Counted from the first letter of the stretch, positions 1 through 9,171 are shown. The stretch is DNA of 64,000 bases from Devosia limi DSM 17137 (GCF_900128975.1 NZ_FQVC01000011.1:62001-126000); one strand, 5' to 3'. Notes: generated from the sequence alone by a model not told the origin. Made by a program: numbers and translations.

Positions 1-76
1 GCACGCCATCGGCCACGCCAGCCGCTTCATTCATCAGGCGGCCGAGATCGTCGAAGATCCTGTTGTTCTGGCTCAT
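1..76 (-). CDS. ubiK: UbiK-family accessory factor (5' fragment)
   Basis: Only the first 25 codons are in the window; the gene runs off the left edge. The reading begins MSQNNRIFDDLGRLMNEAAG, which fits the start of the BMFP/UbiK (YqiC) family, small coiled-coil proteins that assist the ubiquinone-biosynthesis hydroxylase complex. It is divergent from lgt, an arrangement common in Hyphomicrobiales. The call rests on a short N-terminus plus synteny. Confidence 0.7.
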   Translation of the reverse strand, partial: MSQNNRIFDDLGRLMNEAAGVADGV

Positions 77-275
77 GGCAAACCTCAAATATCGTGTTGG
101 CCGGCAAAGCGGCGTCTTGCTCTGATATGTAATGCATCGGGTGCAAAAGTGGAAACCGGTTTTCCGCCGCGACCATGCGGCATACAAGACCGCGCGAGCC
201 CGGCTTGACCGCAGACCGCCGAACCGGCGATGGTCCGCGCCGACCGGTTGCCATCGACAGCCCGGCTCACCACCT

Positions 276-1121
276 ATGTCAGCACCCAGTGCGGAGCACG
301 CCTTGCCCTTTCCCGATATCGACCCCATCGCCTTTGCAATCGGCCCGTTTGCTGTCCGCTGGTATGCCTTGGCCTATCTGGTCGGCGTGGGCCTGGGGGC
401 GCTGTACGCCATGCGCCTGTTGTCGCGCAAATCGCTCTGGGCCAATAATGCTCCGCCGTTCCAGCCGGCCGAAGCCTGGGATTTCGCCTTCTGGGCCATG
501 CTGTCCATCGTGATCGGCGGCCGCATTGGCTATGTGCTGTTTTACAACCTGCCCTTCTACGCCGCCAATCCCATGCAGGTGTTCAACACCCTCGATGGCG
601 GCATGTCCTATCACGGCGGCATGATCGGGCTGATGGTCGCCGGCATCATCTTCACCCGCCACAAGGGCGGCAATCCGCTGTCGACGCTTGACCTCCTGGG
701 CGCGGTCGCCCCCATCGGCATCATGCTGGGTCGCCTCGCCAATTTCGTGAATGCCGAGCTATATGGTGCGCCCACCACCCTGCCCTGGGGCGTTGTCTTC
801 CCCACCGATCCGCTGCAGGTCGCCCGCCATCCCAGCCAGCTCTATGAAGCCGCGCTTGAGGGCCTGCTGCTGTTCCTCGTCATTCGCTTCGTCACCCACA
901 TCGCCTATGGCCTGCGCCGCCCCGGCCTCGTCGCCGGCATCTTCGCCATTGGCTATGCCCTGTCGCGCATCGCCGTTGAATTCGTGCGCCTGCCCGATGA
1001 GCAACTCGGCTATCTCTATGGCGGCTGGCTCACCATGGGCCAGGTGCTCAGCCTCCCCATCCTGCTCGGCGGTGTCGGACTTGTCGTTTTCGCCATGACC
1101 CGCAAGCCGGCTATTCGCTAG
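276..1121 (+). CDS. lgt: Prolipoprotein diacylglyceryl transferase
   Basis: Inner-membrane enzyme that moves a diacylglyceryl group from phosphatidylglycerol to the lipobox cysteine of prolipoproteins, the first step of lipoprotein maturation. The 281-residue product is strongly hydrophobic with several membrane segments. It contains GRLANFVNAELYG at about residues 152-164, an exact fit to the Lgt signature, and an earlier SYHGGMIG segment carrying the essential histidine region. The frame is open upstream to 132, but those residues are arginine-rich and unlike Lgt, so I start at the ATG at 276. A methyltransferase gene follows about 100 bp later on the same strand. Confidence 0.96.
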   Translation: MSAPSAEHALPFPDIDPIAFAIGPFAVRWYALAYLVGVGLGALYAMRLLSRKSLWANNAPPFQPAEAWDFAFWAMLSIVIGGRIGYVLFYNLPFYAANPMQVFNTLDGGMSYHGGMIGLMVAGIIFTRHKGGNPLSTLDLLGAVAPIGIMLGRLANFVNAELYGAPTTLPWGVVFPTDPLQVARHPSQLYEAALEGLLLFLVIRFVTHIAYGLRRPGLVAGIFAIGYALSRIAVEFVRLPDEQLGYLYGGWLTMGQVLSLPILLGGVGLVVFAMTRKPAIR

Positions 1122-1218
1122 GCTCTGGGGAACCAGGCCAGCTTCCATCAGGGCATGCCCGCGCCGGCGGGTATCGCCTTCTCCTGACTGCCGCCACACC
1201 CGTTCGTGGAGACCACCG

Positions 1219-2298
1219 ATGACCGAGAACCCCAGCCTCCCCGAGCTTATCGACATGCAGATCCGCACCACGGGTCCCATGTCGGTGGCCACCTATATGG
1301 GTCTGTGCCTCACCCACCCGTCCAAGGGCTATTACAAGGGCGCCGACCCCCTCGGCGCCAAGGGCGACTTCATCACCGCCCCCGAGATCAGCCAGATGTT
1401 CGGCGAGCTGGTCGGCTTCTTCTTCGTCAATCTCTGGCAGCAGATGGGCAGCCCCAGGGAATTCACCCTGCTCGAGCTGGGCCCCGGCCGCGGCACGCTG
1501 ATGGCCGATATGCTGCGCGTCGCCTGCCGCGCCGAGGGCTTCCGCGACGCGCTCGACCTGCGCCTGTTCGAGACCAATCCCACCCTGATTGCCGAGCAGC
1601 ATGCGCGCCTTGAAGCCTATGATCCCAAATGGATCGACAGCTTTGAAAAAGTCGGCCGCGGCCCGCTGCTGGTGGTCGCCAATGAATTTTTCGATGCCCT
1701 GCCCATCCGCCAGTTCGTCCGCAGCGATCAGGGCTGGCACGAGCGCATGATCGGGCTGATCGAGGGCAAACGCGCCTTTGGTCTCTCGCCAACCCCGATC
1801 CCGCCAACCTCGATGCCCGAAGCCGTCGCCGATGCGCCGCTGACCGCCGTGCTGGAGGTCGCCCTGGCCGGCACCGAGGTGATGACGCGCCTCGCCAACA
1901 CCATCTCGACCCAGGGCGGAGCTATTCTCGCCATCGATTACGGTTATGCGCGCACCCAGCCCGGCGACACCCTGCAGGGCGTGCGCCGCCATCAATATGC
2001 CGACGTGCTGGACAGCCCCGGCGAAGTCGATCTCTCCGCCCAGGTGGATTTCCAGGCCCTCGGCAATGTCGCCGCCCGCGCCGGTCTGGCCGTGCCGCCC
2101 CTGCTCACCCAGGGCGAGTTCCTGACCAATATGGGCATCAATGACCGCGCCAGGGCGCTGTCATCGGCCAATCCCGGCGCCGCCGCCGATGTCGCCTCCG
2201 CCAGGGCCCGCCTTGTCGACGCCGACCAGATGGGCACGCTGTTCAAGGTCTTATGCGCCCATAGTCCGGGCCTGCAGGCGCCCGGTTTCACGGCATGA
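1219..2298 (+). CDS. Class I SAM-dependent methyltransferase, MidA/NDUFAF7 family
   Basis: 359-residue cytosolic protein of the DUF185 family. The SAM-binding loop is ELGPGRGTLMADMLR at about residues 84-98, and the family segment VANEFFDALPIRQFV follows in the middle. Mitochondrial NDUFAF7/MidA methylates an arginine of a complex I subunit; the bacterial substrate is not established, so the role here is inferred from family only. The stop codon overlaps the start of pgeF (ATGA at 2295-2298), so the two are probably translated together. Confidence 0.88.
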   Translation: MTENPSLPELIDMQIRTTGPMSVATYMGLCLTHPSKGYYKGADPLGAKGDFITAPEISQMFGELVGFFFVNLWQQMGSPREFTLLELGPGRGTLMADMLRVACRAEGFRDALDLRLFETNPTLIAEQHARLEAYDPKWIDSFEKVGRGPLLVVANEFFDALPIRQFVRSDQGWHERMIGLIEGKRAFGLSPTPIPPTSMPEAVADAPLTAVLEVALAGTEVMTRLANTISTQGGAILAIDYGYARTQPGDTLQGVRRHQYADVLDSPGEVDLSAQVDFQALGNVAARAGLAVPPLLTQGEFLTNMGINDRARALSSANPGAAADVASARARLVDADQMGTLFKVLCAHSPGLQAPGFTA

Positions 2299-3056
2299 TC
2301 GCCCCCTTCGAGCAAAGCCCGGCGCTCGCCGCCATCCCAACCATTCGCCACGGCTTCTTCGGCCGTCGGGGCGGCATTTCTACCGGCGTCTATACCGGGC
2401 TCAACGTCTCTGATTCAGGCGGCGATGACCCCGAGGCTGCCGCCGCCAATCGCGCCATCGTCTCCGCCAGCCTCGGCCTCGGCGAACCCGTCATCCTGCG
2501 GCAGGTCCATTCCAATCGCGTCGTGACCCTGGATGCCCCGCCCACCGGCCCGCGTGTCGAAGCCGATGCCCTCGTCACCAACCGGCCCGGCATTGCCCTC
2601 GGCATCCTCACCGCCGACTGCACGCCGATTCTCTTTGCCGATTCTGCCGCCGGCATAGTCGGCGGCGCCCATGCCGGCTGGCGCGGTGCCGTCGATGGCA
2701 TTGTCGGCAATACCATCGCCGCCATGGTCGCCCTCGGTGCCGATCCCGCCCGCATCGTCGCTGCCATCGGCCCCACCATCAGCGCCCCCAATTACGAAGT
2801 CGGTCCGCAATTCCTGGCCGATTTCCTGGCTCTGCACCCCAATGGCGGCAAGCATTTCTTCGTGCCGGAAGGGCGGCGCGAGCACTTTGACCTGCCCGGC
2901 TTTATCCGCGAGCAGCTCGCGACGGCGGGAATTACCCGCATCGAACAGGTCGGCGCCTGCACCTATGGCGCCCCCGAACGCTACTTCTCCCACCGCTATG
3001 CCACCCATCAGGGCACCACGACCGGCCGCCAGATCGCTGTCATCGGATTGCCATGA
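2295..3056 (+). CDS. pgeF: Peptidoglycan editing factor, laccase-domain protein
   Basis: 253 residues, YfiH/PgeF family (once annotated as polyphenol oxidase or multicopper laccase). The three conserved metal-site residues are visible as His72 (QVHSNRVV), Cys109 (LTADCTPI) and His126 (GGAHAGWRG). In E. coli the protein removes wrongly incorporated L-Ser from UDP-MurNAc peptides, so it is a cell-wall proofreading enzyme. It overlaps the methyltransferase gene by 4 bp. This is of interest because the window also carries a murL/murD2-like pair that handles the next residue of the same peptide. Confidence 0.93.
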   Translation: MIAPFEQSPALAAIPTIRHGFFGRRGGISTGVYTGLNVSDSGGDDPEAAAANRAIVSASLGLGEPVILRQVHSNRVVTLDAPPTGPRVEADALVTNRPGIALGILTADCTPILFADSAAGIVGGAHAGWRGAVDGIVGNTIAAMVALGADPARIVAAIGPTISAPNYEVGPQFLADFLALHPNGGKHFFVPEGRREHFDLPGFIREQLATAGITRIEQVGACTYGAPERYFSHRYATHQGTTTGRQIAVIGLP

Positions 3057-3085
3057 GGCAAATTAGCTATCATCCATTTGTTGCG

Positions 3086-3114
3086 TTGCGAGTCTGACGC
3101 GCAGCGGCTACATG
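3086..3114 (+). promoter_or_regulatory. Possible sigma70-type promoter of prs
   Basis: TTGCGA at 3086-3091 and TACATG at 3109-3114 are separated by 17 bp, about 60 bp before the prs start. The match is only moderate and rests on pattern and position alone. Confidence 0.3.
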
Positions 3115-3171
3115 TGCGCCGAAACTGGATGCGCCCCTCTCCCGGGGCCATATTGAGCACAGGATCGCGTC

Positions 3172-4104
3172 ATGAAGCTGGTCACCGGCAACTCCAACCG
3201 TGCCCTCGCCCAATCCGTCGCCAGCTATCTCGAACTCCCCCTGACCGATTGTACGGTGAAGCGCTTCGCCGACAAGGAAGTCTATGTGGAAGTCCACGAG
3301 AACGTCCGCGGCGAGGATGTCTTCATCCTGCAGTCGACGAGCTTCCCGGCCAACGACAATCTGATGGAACTGCTGATCCTGACCGACGCGCTGCGCCGCT
3401 CCTCGGCCCGCCGGATCACCGCTGTCCTCCCCTATTTCGGCTATGCCCGCCAGGACCGTAAATCGGCCCCGCGCACGCCCATTTCGGCCAAGCTCGTATC
3501 CAACCTCATCACCGAAGCCGGCGCCAACCGCGTCCTGACGCTCGATCTGCACGCTTCCCAGATCCAGGGCTTTTTCGACATCCCCACCGACAACCTCAGC
3601 GCTGCGCCAGTCATGGTGCGCGACATCCAGGACAATTATGACGTCAAGAACGTCATGATCGTTTCGCCCGACGTTGGCGGCGTGATCCGCGCCCGCAATG
3701 TCGCCGGCCGCATCGGCGCCAACCTCGCCATCGTCGACAAGCGCCGTCCGCGCGCCGGCGTTTCCGAGGTGATGAACATCATCGGCGACGTCTCCGGCCA
3801 GGCCTGCATCCTGATCGACGATATCGTCGATTCCGGCGGCACCCTGGTCAACGCCGCCGAGGCCCTGCTCAAGGCCGGCGCCAAGGAAGTATCGGCCTAT
3901 ATCACCCACGGCGTTCTGTCCGACGGCGCTTCCGAGCGCATTGCCGGCTCCATGCTCAAGGAACTGGTGGTCACCGACTCGATCGAGGAGACCGAGGTGC
4001 AGCGCGCCGCCGGCAATATCCGCCGCCTCTCCATCGCGCCGCTGATCGGCGAAGCCATCGCCCGTACCGCCAGCGAACAATCGGTCTCGAGCCTGTTCGA
4101 TTAA
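3172..4104 (+). CDS. prs: Ribose-phosphate pyrophosphokinase
   Basis: Makes PRPP from ribose 5-phosphate and ATP, feeding purine, pyrimidine, histidine and NAD synthesis. The 310-residue length is standard. Visible hallmarks are the N-terminal [13 protein letters not shown], the flexible-loop region [15 protein letters not shown], the [12 protein letters not shown] segment and the PRPP-binding loop [17 protein letters not shown] near residue 220. The start is the ATG at 3172. A long open frame on the opposite strand (3070-4143) is a codon shadow. Confidence 0.97.
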   Translation: MKLVTGNSNRALAQSVASYLELPLTDCTVKRFADKEVYVEVHENVRGEDVFILQSTSFPANDNLMELLILTDALRRSSARRITAVLPYFGYARQDRKSAPRTPISAKLVSNLITEAGANRVLTLDLHASQIQGFFDIPTDNLSAAPVMVRDIQDNYDVKNVMIVSPDVGGVIRARNVAGRIGANLAIVDKRRPRAGVSEVMNIIGDVSGQACILIDDIVDSGGTLVNAAEALLKAGAKEVSAYITHGVLSDGASERIAGSMLKELVVTDSIEETEVQRAAGNIRRLSIAPLIGEAIARTASEQSVSSLFD

Positions 4105-4380
4105 TTCGGCTGGGCTCCGGCCCAGGCGCATCCACGATGCCATCCCGGCACAGGCCGGGATCCGTGTACCGCCACCACGCTAGAATCGCGCCCTTGGCGA
4201 AGTGCGCCCTATGCGCCTGCATCCTGATTCTTTCGCGTAGGGGCTCGCCCGGCGCGAGACTCCGCTTGTTCCTCGACGAAATCTGGCTTATAGCCCGCGC
4301 CATGAAGCGCTCGTCACCCCTGGAGGACGGGCGCGTATGCTGTTGTTGTGACGCATACACCAACCAGAATGGATATTTCC
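4105..4380. other. Intergenic region prs-rplY with one REP-like palindrome
   Basis: No coding sequence supported. At 4141-4163 there is a small palindrome (CATCCCGGCACAGGCCGGGAT) of the kind recurring at 6680-7330. The downstream half carries the rplY promoter candidate. Confidence 0.5.
4266..4294 (+). promoter_or_regulatory. Likely sigma70 promoter of rplY
   Basis: TTGTTC at 4266-4271 and TATAGC at 4289-4294 with a 17-bp spacer, about 87 bp upstream of the rplY start. The spacing is ideal and both boxes are fair matches. Confidence 0.4.
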
Positions 4381-4998
4381 ATGGCTGAAGTTAAGGTGCT
4401 CAGTGCACAGGCGCGCGAAGGAGTGGGCAAGGGGGCCGCTCGTGAGCTGCGTCGTCAGGGACTCGTTCCTGCTGTTATCTACGGTGACAAGAAGCCCCCC
4501 GTCACCATCTCGATCTCCTATAAGGACGCGATGAAGAACATCTATGCGGGCGGCTTCCTGTCGCACGTCATCGAGCTCGACGTCGACGGCACCAAGCACC
4601 GCGTGATCCCGCGCGACTACCAGCTCGATCCCGTCAGGGATTTCGCGCTGCATGTCGACTTCCTGCGCGTCGGCGCCAACTCCACTCTCACTGTTGAAGT
4701 CCATGTGAATTTCATCAATGAAGAGAAGAGCCCGGGCCTGAAGCGCGGCGGCACGCTGAACGTCGTGCGTCACACTGTGGAAGTTTCGGCTCCCGCCAAC
4801 GCGATCCCGGAAGAGATCACCGTTGACCTGACCGGCACCGAAATCGGCGATTCGATCCACATCTCGGCCGTGACCCTGCCCAAGGGCGTGACCCCGGTGA
4901 TCACCGACCGCGATTTCACCATCGCGACCCTGGTGGCACCGTCGGCGCTCAAGTCGTCCGAAGGTGGCGAAACCGAAGCCGAGACGACCGCCGAGTAA
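4381..4998 (+). CDS. rplY: 50S ribosomal protein L25 / general stress protein Ctc
   Basis: 205-residue long form of L25 (CTC type), which binds 5S rRNA. The N-terminal part [25 protein letters not shown] is the typical L25 segment and the C-terminal half is the TL5-like beta domain, ending in an acidic tail rich in Glu and Thr. The start [13 protein letters not shown] at 4381 matches family habit; an in-frame ATG at 4369 would add four residues. A strong terminator follows, then pth, the usual neighbour. Confidence 0.95.
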   Translation: MAEVKVLSAQAREGVGKGAARELRRQGLVPAVIYGDKKPPVTISISYKDAMKNIYAGGFLSHVIELDVDGTKHRVIPRDYQLDPVRDFALHVDFLRVGANSTLTVEVHVNFINEEKSPGLKRGGTLNVVRHTVEVSAPANAIPEEITVDLTGTEIGDSIHISAVTLPKGVTPVITDRDFTIATLVAPSALKSSEGGETEAETTAE

Positions 4999-5029
4999 TC
5001 GCGCGATCGCCAGACTTCTGCTACTGATC

Positions 5030-5059
5030 GAGGCGGCCTTCGGGCCGCCTCTGTTTTTT
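5030..5059 (+). terminator. Rho-independent terminator after rplY
   Basis: A perfect 9-bp GC-rich stem (5030-5038 with 5043-5051) closes a TTCG tetraloop and is followed by TG and six T residues. It lies 14 bp before the pth start, so pth probably depends on readthrough or its own promoter. Confidence 0.85.
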
Positions 5060-5072
5060 GGAGCCAGCCTTG

Positions 5073-5804
5073 ATGAAACTGCTCGTTGGCCTCGGCAATC
5101 CCGGGGACCAGTATCGTGGCAATCGCCACAATATCGGCTTCATGGCCATCGATGCCATTGCCCGCCAGCACAGCTTCCCCGCCTGGAAGAGCAAGCATGC
5201 TGGATTGCTGGCCGAAGGCCAGATCGGCGGCGAGCGCGTCATCCTGCTCAAGCCGCAGACTTTCATGAACCGCTCGGGCGACAGCGTCCAGCAGGTGGCA
5301 AAATTCTACAAAATTCCGCCCGAAGACATTGTCGTGCTCTATGACGAGCTCGACCTCGCCCCCGGCAAGGTCCGCGTCAAGATTGGCGGCGGCAATGGCG
5401 GCCACAATGGGCTGCGCTCCATCGATCCCCAGATCGGGCTCAACTACAAGCGCGTCCGCCTCGGTATCGGCCATCCCGGCTCGAGGGAGATGGTGACCCA
5501 TCACGTCCTCGGCGATTTCGCCAAGGCCGACCAGGTCTGGCTCACCCCCCTGCTCGATGCCATTGCCAGGCATGCCGACATGCTGCTGGCCGGCGACGAC
5601 AATGGCTTCATGAACAAGCTGGCGATTGCCATCAAGGGCGAAGACGAGCCAGCGCCGGCCAAGCCCGCCAAACCCGCCCCGGCGTCCACCGACGCGCCCA
5701 AGGCCCAGAGCCACATCCGCGCCGCCCGCCCGGCCCAGCCGCAAGCGGCCGTCCCCAGCAGCGGCCCGATGGCCGACATGCTCAAGAAGCTGTTCAAGGG
5801 CTAG
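5073..5804 (+). CDS. pth: Peptidyl-tRNA hydrolase
   Basis: Releases peptides from prematurely dropped peptidyl-tRNA. The N-terminus MKLLVGLGNPGDQYRGNRHN contains the family GLGNPGxxY...RHN motif with the catalytic histidine, and LKPQTFMNRSG follows. The first ~190 residues make the normal enzyme; the last ~55 are an Ala/Pro-rich tail ending MADMLKKLFKG, seen in other alphaproteobacterial Pth proteins. The start at 5073 is set by GGAG at 5059-5062; the TTG at 5058 lies inside the terminator region. Confidence 0.96.
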   Translation: MKLLVGLGNPGDQYRGNRHNIGFMAIDAIARQHSFPAWKSKHAGLLAEGQIGGERVILLKPQTFMNRSGDSVQQVAKFYKIPPEDIVVLYDELDLAPGKVRVKIGGGNGGHNGLRSIDPQIGLNYKRVRLGIGHPGSREMVTHHVLGDFAKADQVWLTPLLDAIARHADMLLAGDDNGFMNKLAIAIKGEDEPAPAKPAKPAPASTDAPKAQSHIRAARPAQPQAAVPSSGPMADMLKKLFKG

Positions 5805-5940
5805 CACCGGCCGCGCGAGCGCCCATGCCATTGCTCGAGGATCGCGATAGGCATCGCCCGCGCACTGGGCTAGAACAGGAGCGCGGCGCGCTGGCCGCAT
5901 GACCACCACCAGACTGCGAATACTCTTTGGGGAGAGGGCG

Positions 5941-6468
5941 ATGGCAGGCAATGAGGTTGTGTTCTACCAGGCCGTCAGCAATGATGGTTTCATCACCGAC
6001 AAAAGCGGCGCCAGCACCTGGCAGGGGCCCTATTTCATTGCCGAGCTGGGCTTTCACGAATTCATCGCCGGCGTGGCCAGCGTCATCCTTGCCCGCCCCA
6101 TCTATGACCGCATCGTCGCCAACGGCAGCTGGCCCTATGGCGACATTCCAGGCATCGTCGCCACCGACCAGCCGCTCACCGATTTCGCCGCCCCCATCAT
6201 CGCCGCGCCCGACGATCCCGCCGCCCTGGTCGCTGCCGCGCAGGAAGCCCGCCCCGGCCTCGCCTGGATCGTCGGCGACACCGCATTGGCCACCCGCATG
6301 ATCCTTGCCGGCCTCGTCACCCGCGCCGAGCTCTTCGTACTCCCCCTTGCCCTCGGCTCCGGCACCGAATACCTCGCCCCCGACACCCTCGCCCACCTCG
6401 ACCTGGTCGACCAACACACCTTCACCAACGGCGTGGTGCGCCTGACCTACACCCGCAGAGCGACCTGA
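5941..6468 (+). CDS. Dihydrofolate reductase-like (RibD C-terminal domain) protein
   Basis: 175 residues resembling the RibD C-terminal/DHFR-fold family, NADPH-dependent reductases of pterin- or flavin-precursor type. Supporting segments are VFYQAVSNDGFITDKSGAS near the start and a C-terminal half with ELFVLPLALGSGTEYLAP. The physiological substrate cannot be told. The start at 5941 is preferred because GGGGAGAGG precedes it closely; the frame is open from 5899. Confidence 0.75.
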   Translation: MAGNEVVFYQAVSNDGFITDKSGASTWQGPYFIAELGFHEFIAGVASVILARPIYDRIVANGSWPYGDIPGIVATDQPLTDFAAPIIAAPDDPAALVAAAQEARPGLAWIVGDTALATRMILAGLVTRAELFVLPLALGSGTEYLAPDTLAHLDLVDQHTFTNGVVRLTYTRRAT

Positions 6469-6543
6469 GCCCCCCTCCCGCATGCTCACGCTAATCGCCG
6501 CCCTGTCCACCATCGTGAGGGGCTTCCAAACGACCCGGAGGGA

Positions 6544-6606
6544 CAAATCGCTCCAGTGGAGCGCTTTTGAGAGCGGAAGGCCATGAGAGCTATGCTCGAA
6601 TGGCTG
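6544..6606. repeat. Dispersed ~60-bp repeat, copy A
   Basis: Begins AAATCGCTCCAGTGGAGCG and ends CATGAGAGCTATGCTCGAA plus TGGC. A close copy lies at 9021-9080 just after ychF. The first part is itself a small palindrome around CTCCAGTGGAG. Confidence 0.7.
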
Positions 6607-6679
6607 GCCACGGTGGGGCTGCTGCGGTTCCATCTGCCCAATGTTCGCCTTTCAACCAATCCACCTCACCCACCGGCCG

Positions 6680-6705
6680 TCATCCCGGCGAAAGCCGGGA
6701 TCCAG
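6680..6705. repeat. REP-like palindrome
   Basis: TCATCCCGGCGAAAGCCGGG followed by ATCC forms a short stem with a GAAA loop. It is the mirror of the CCCCGGCTTTCGCCGGGG palindrome inside the tandem units, so the element family occurs in both orientations. Confidence 0.6.
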
Positions 6706-7425
6706 TTTCCTTGCCGCATACCAAACTGGACCCCGGCTTTCGCCGGGGTGACGCTGAGTGTGTGGATGCGCCGACCCAACAGCCGTCGTCCCCTCCCCCT
6801 CGAGGGGGAGGGTCAGGGTGGGGGGGCTGCGGTTGTCGCGAGGCGGGAGCGTGGGGAGCGCGCAGAACCCCCACCCTTGATCCCTCCCCTCAAGGGGGAG
6901 GGAGACGACTGCAAATTCGTCGTCAATCCGTCGGCCGGCCTCTCCCCCCTTGTGAGGTGGGTCACCAAACCAGGCCCTCAACGCCTCAAGTTTCCTTGCC
7001 GCATACCAAACTGGACCCCGGCTTTCGCCGGGGTGACGCCGAGTGTGTGGATGCGCCGACCCAACAGCCGTCGTCCCCTCCCCCTCGAGGGGGAGGGTCA
7101 GGGTGGGGGTGCTGCGGTTGCCGCGAGGCGGGAGCGTGTTGAAGCCCCAGAACCCCCACCCTTGATCCCTCCCCTCAAGGGGGAGGGAGACGACTGCAAA
7201 TTCGTCGTCAATCCGTCGGCCGGCCTCACACCCCATTGTGGGGGTGGGTCACCAAACCAGGCCCTCAACGCCTCAAGTTTCATTCCGCATCCCCAAACTG
7301 GACCCCAGCTTTCGCCGGGGTGACGCGGTGTGTGTTGCGGCACCGCGCCGGCCTCCCCAAAACCGCCCCCTCAGTCTGCGTCCCCTCCCCCTCGAGGGGG
7401 AGGGTTAGGGTGGGGGTGCTGCAGG
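6706..7425. repeat. Tandem array of a ~285-bp palindrome-rich unit, about 2.5 copies
   Basis: Unit 1 is 6706-6990, unit 2 is 6991-7277, and a third incomplete unit covers 7278-7425. Each full unit has, in order, a palindrome around CCCCGGCTTTCGCCGGGG, a palindrome CCTCCCCCTCGAGGGGGAGG, an inverted CTCCCCTCAAGGGGGAGGG element, and a spacer ending ACCAGGCCCTCAACGCCTCA. Units 1 and 2 differ at only scattered positions; unit 3 has lost its middle. It looks like duplicated REP/BIME-type mosaics rather than a CRISPR, since there are no short regular repeats with unique spacers. Confidence 0.8.
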
Positions 7426-7654
7426 CAGCCAGGCAAGGACTGATGGCCAAGTACCAAAAACAAAACTTATCCCCCTCCCCTTCCACCTCCTCCATACTCA
7501 CCCCCATTCCCGCACTTCTACTGCGCGGTCGCGACGAACGGTCGGTGCGGGGAATGCCGGTGGGGTGGGAGTCGTCCTGCCCCGGTGGGCGACACCGTCA
7601 GTATCGGCTGAAAAACCGCCGCCCCTGGTTCGGTCCCGCAGAAAATACCGGCGC

Positions 7655-7837
7655 GATGGCGAGGCTCTTGCCTCATTTAATTGCGGACTACCCGCTCGGG
7701 GCAAAAGCCTCGCCATCCCCGCACTTCCGTTTGGAAGTTGCCGAGCATTTCCCGCTGAAGCGCTGTGCGCTTCGGCTGAAATGCCAAGCACTTCGGCTAC
7801 GAAGTGCCCCTCAAAAACCGCGCAACGCGGCGTTTCC
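7655..7837. repeat. Run of consecutive hairpins upstream of ychF
   Basis: Hairpin A at 7655-7717 has an 11-bp perfect outer stem (GATGGCGAGGC with GCCTCGCCATC) that extends inward with one mismatch. B at 7721-7741 is imperfect. C at 7745-7784 pairs GCATTTC with GAAATGC and an inner GAAGCGC with GCGCTTC. D at 7788-7807 has a perfect 8-bp stem with a GCTA loop. A smaller CCGCG/CGCGG hairpin follows near 7815-7837. No coding potential. Confidence 0.6.
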
Positions 7838-7903
7838 GCACGCGTGCATTGACTTATGGCCCGATCCGAACCAAGTGGAGGGCAACACAATCCGGAGTTT
7901 CCC

Positions 7904-9001
7904 ATGGGTTTCAAGATGGGCATTGTCGGCCTGCCGAATGTTGGCAAGTCGACCCTTTTTAACGCGCTGACCCGCACTGCCGCCGCCGCTGCCGCCAATT
8001 TCCCGTTCTGCACCATCGAGCCCAATGTCGGCGACGTGCCGGTGCCCGATGCCCGGCTGCAGAAACTGGCCGAAATCGGCAAATCGGTGAACGTGCTGCC
8101 GGCGCGCATGAGCTTTGTCGATATTGCGGGCCTGGTGAAAGGCGCGTCCCAGGGCGAAGGCCTGGGCAACCAGTTTCTCGCCAATATCCGCGAATGCGAT
8201 GCCATCGCCTATGTGCTGCGCTGCTTTGAAGACGGCAACATCATCCATGTTGCCAACAAGGTGGACCCGCTGGCCGACGCCGAAGTGGTCGAGACCGAGC
8301 TGATGCTCGCCGACCTCGAAAGCCTCGAGAAGCGCCGCACCGGCGTGGAAAAGAAGGCCAAGGGCAATGACAAGGACGCCAAGGTTACGCTCGAGCTGAT
8401 CGATCGGGCCCTGGTGCTGCTGCGCGAAGGCAAGTCGGCCCGCTTTGTCGAGCGCTCGGCCGAAGAAGAGAAAGCCTTTCAGGAACTCCAGCTCCTCACC
8501 TCCAAGCCGGTGCTCTATGTCTGCAATGTCGACGAGGCTTCGGCCGAGAACGGCAATGCCATGACCAAGGCCGTCGAAGCATATGCCCATGCCAATGGTG
8601 CCGGTGTCGTGGTCATTTCGGCTGAGATCGAAAGCCAGCTGGCCCAGCTTCCCGATGCAGAACAGGCCGAATACCTGGAATCGCTTGGCCTGCATGAGCC
8701 CGGCCTCAACCGCCTGATCCGTGAGGCCTATGACCTTTTGGGGCTGCAGACCTATTTCACCGTCGGCCCCAAGGAAACCCGCGCCTGGACCATCCACAAG
8801 GGCGACAAGGCCCCGGCCGCTGCCGGCGTCATCCACTCCGATTTCGAGCGCGGCTTCATCCGCGCCCAGACCATCGGCTATGACGACTATGTCAATCTGG
8901 GCGGCGAAGTCCCCGCCAAGGAAGCTGGCAAGGCCCGCGACGAAGGCAAGGAATATGTCGTTAAGGATGGCGACGTCATGCTGTTCAAGTTCAACACTTA
9001 G
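7904..9001 (+). CDS. ychF: Redox-regulated ribosome-associated ATPase YchF (Obg family)
   Basis: 365 residues. The P-loop GLPNVGKST is at residues 9-17, the G3 region [10 protein letters not shown] near 69, and the G4 motif is the YchF-type NVDE rather than NKxD, which explains its preference for ATP. The C-terminal TGS domain includes [16 protein letters not shown] and [11 protein letters not shown]. The start at 7904 has GGAG at 7894-7897; the frame is open back to 7856 but those residues are not YchF-like. It is implicated in ribosome function and oxidative-stress response. Confidence 0.96.
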   Translation: MGFKMGIVGLPNVGKSTLFNALTRTAAAAAANFPFCTIEPNVGDVPVPDARLQKLAEIGKSVNVLPARMSFVDIAGLVKGASQGEGLGNQFLANIRECDAIAYVLRCFEDGNIIHVANKVDPLADAEVVETELMLADLESLEKRRTGVEKKAKGNDKDAKVTLELIDRALVLLREGKSARFVERSAEEEKAFQELQLLTSKPVLYVCNVDEASAENGNAMTKAVEAYAHANGAGVVVISAEIESQLAQLPDAEQAEYLESLGLHEPGLNRLIREAYDLLGLQTYFTVGPKETRAWTIHKGDKAPAAAGVIHSDFERGFIRAQTIGYDDYVNLGGEVPAKEAGKARDEGKEYVVKDGDVMLFKFNT

Positions 9002-9020
9002 GACCGGTCGCTACGCGGCA

Positions 9021-9080
9021 AAATCGCTCCAGTGCAGCGATTTTAGGTCCCAAGGCCATGAGAGCTACGCTCGAATGGCC
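9021..9080. repeat. Dispersed ~60-bp repeat, copy B
   Basis: Shares AAATCGCTCCAGTG and AAGGCCATGAGAGCTA plus GCTCGAATGGC with 6544-6606, in the same orientation. The middle (about ten bases) differs. Confidence 0.7.
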
Positions 9081-9171
9081 AGACCTCCCGCCGTCCCGAT
9101 CCCGCCGGCGCCCTGCCCGCCAGGCCCTGCCAATCTGGGGTGACCCACCGGGTCACCCCTCCCACAAATCG

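Larger units (their letters stand above)
6469..7903. other. Gene-free stretch of repeats and hairpins between the reductase gene and ychF
   Basis: About 1.4 kb without a credible gene. It contains a 60-bp dispersed repeat (6544-6606), a tandem array of a ~285-bp unit (6706-7425) made of nested palindromes, and a run of hairpins just upstream of ychF (7655-7837). Open frames crossing the array exist on both strands, but they simply translate the repeats and change with each copy. Confidence 0.7.

Noticed and set aside
3070-4143. 357-codon frame on the minus strand
   Set aside because: Exactly antisense to prs, with a composition typical of a shadow; prs is certain.
6583-7323. 246-codon frame through the repeat array
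   Set aside because: It translates the tandem palindromic units; protein repeats merely mirror the 285-bp DNA period, and no start signal or family fits.
6706-7425. CRISPR array
   Set aside because: Units are ~285 bp, near-identical over their length, without short repeats and unique spacers, and no cas genes are nearby.
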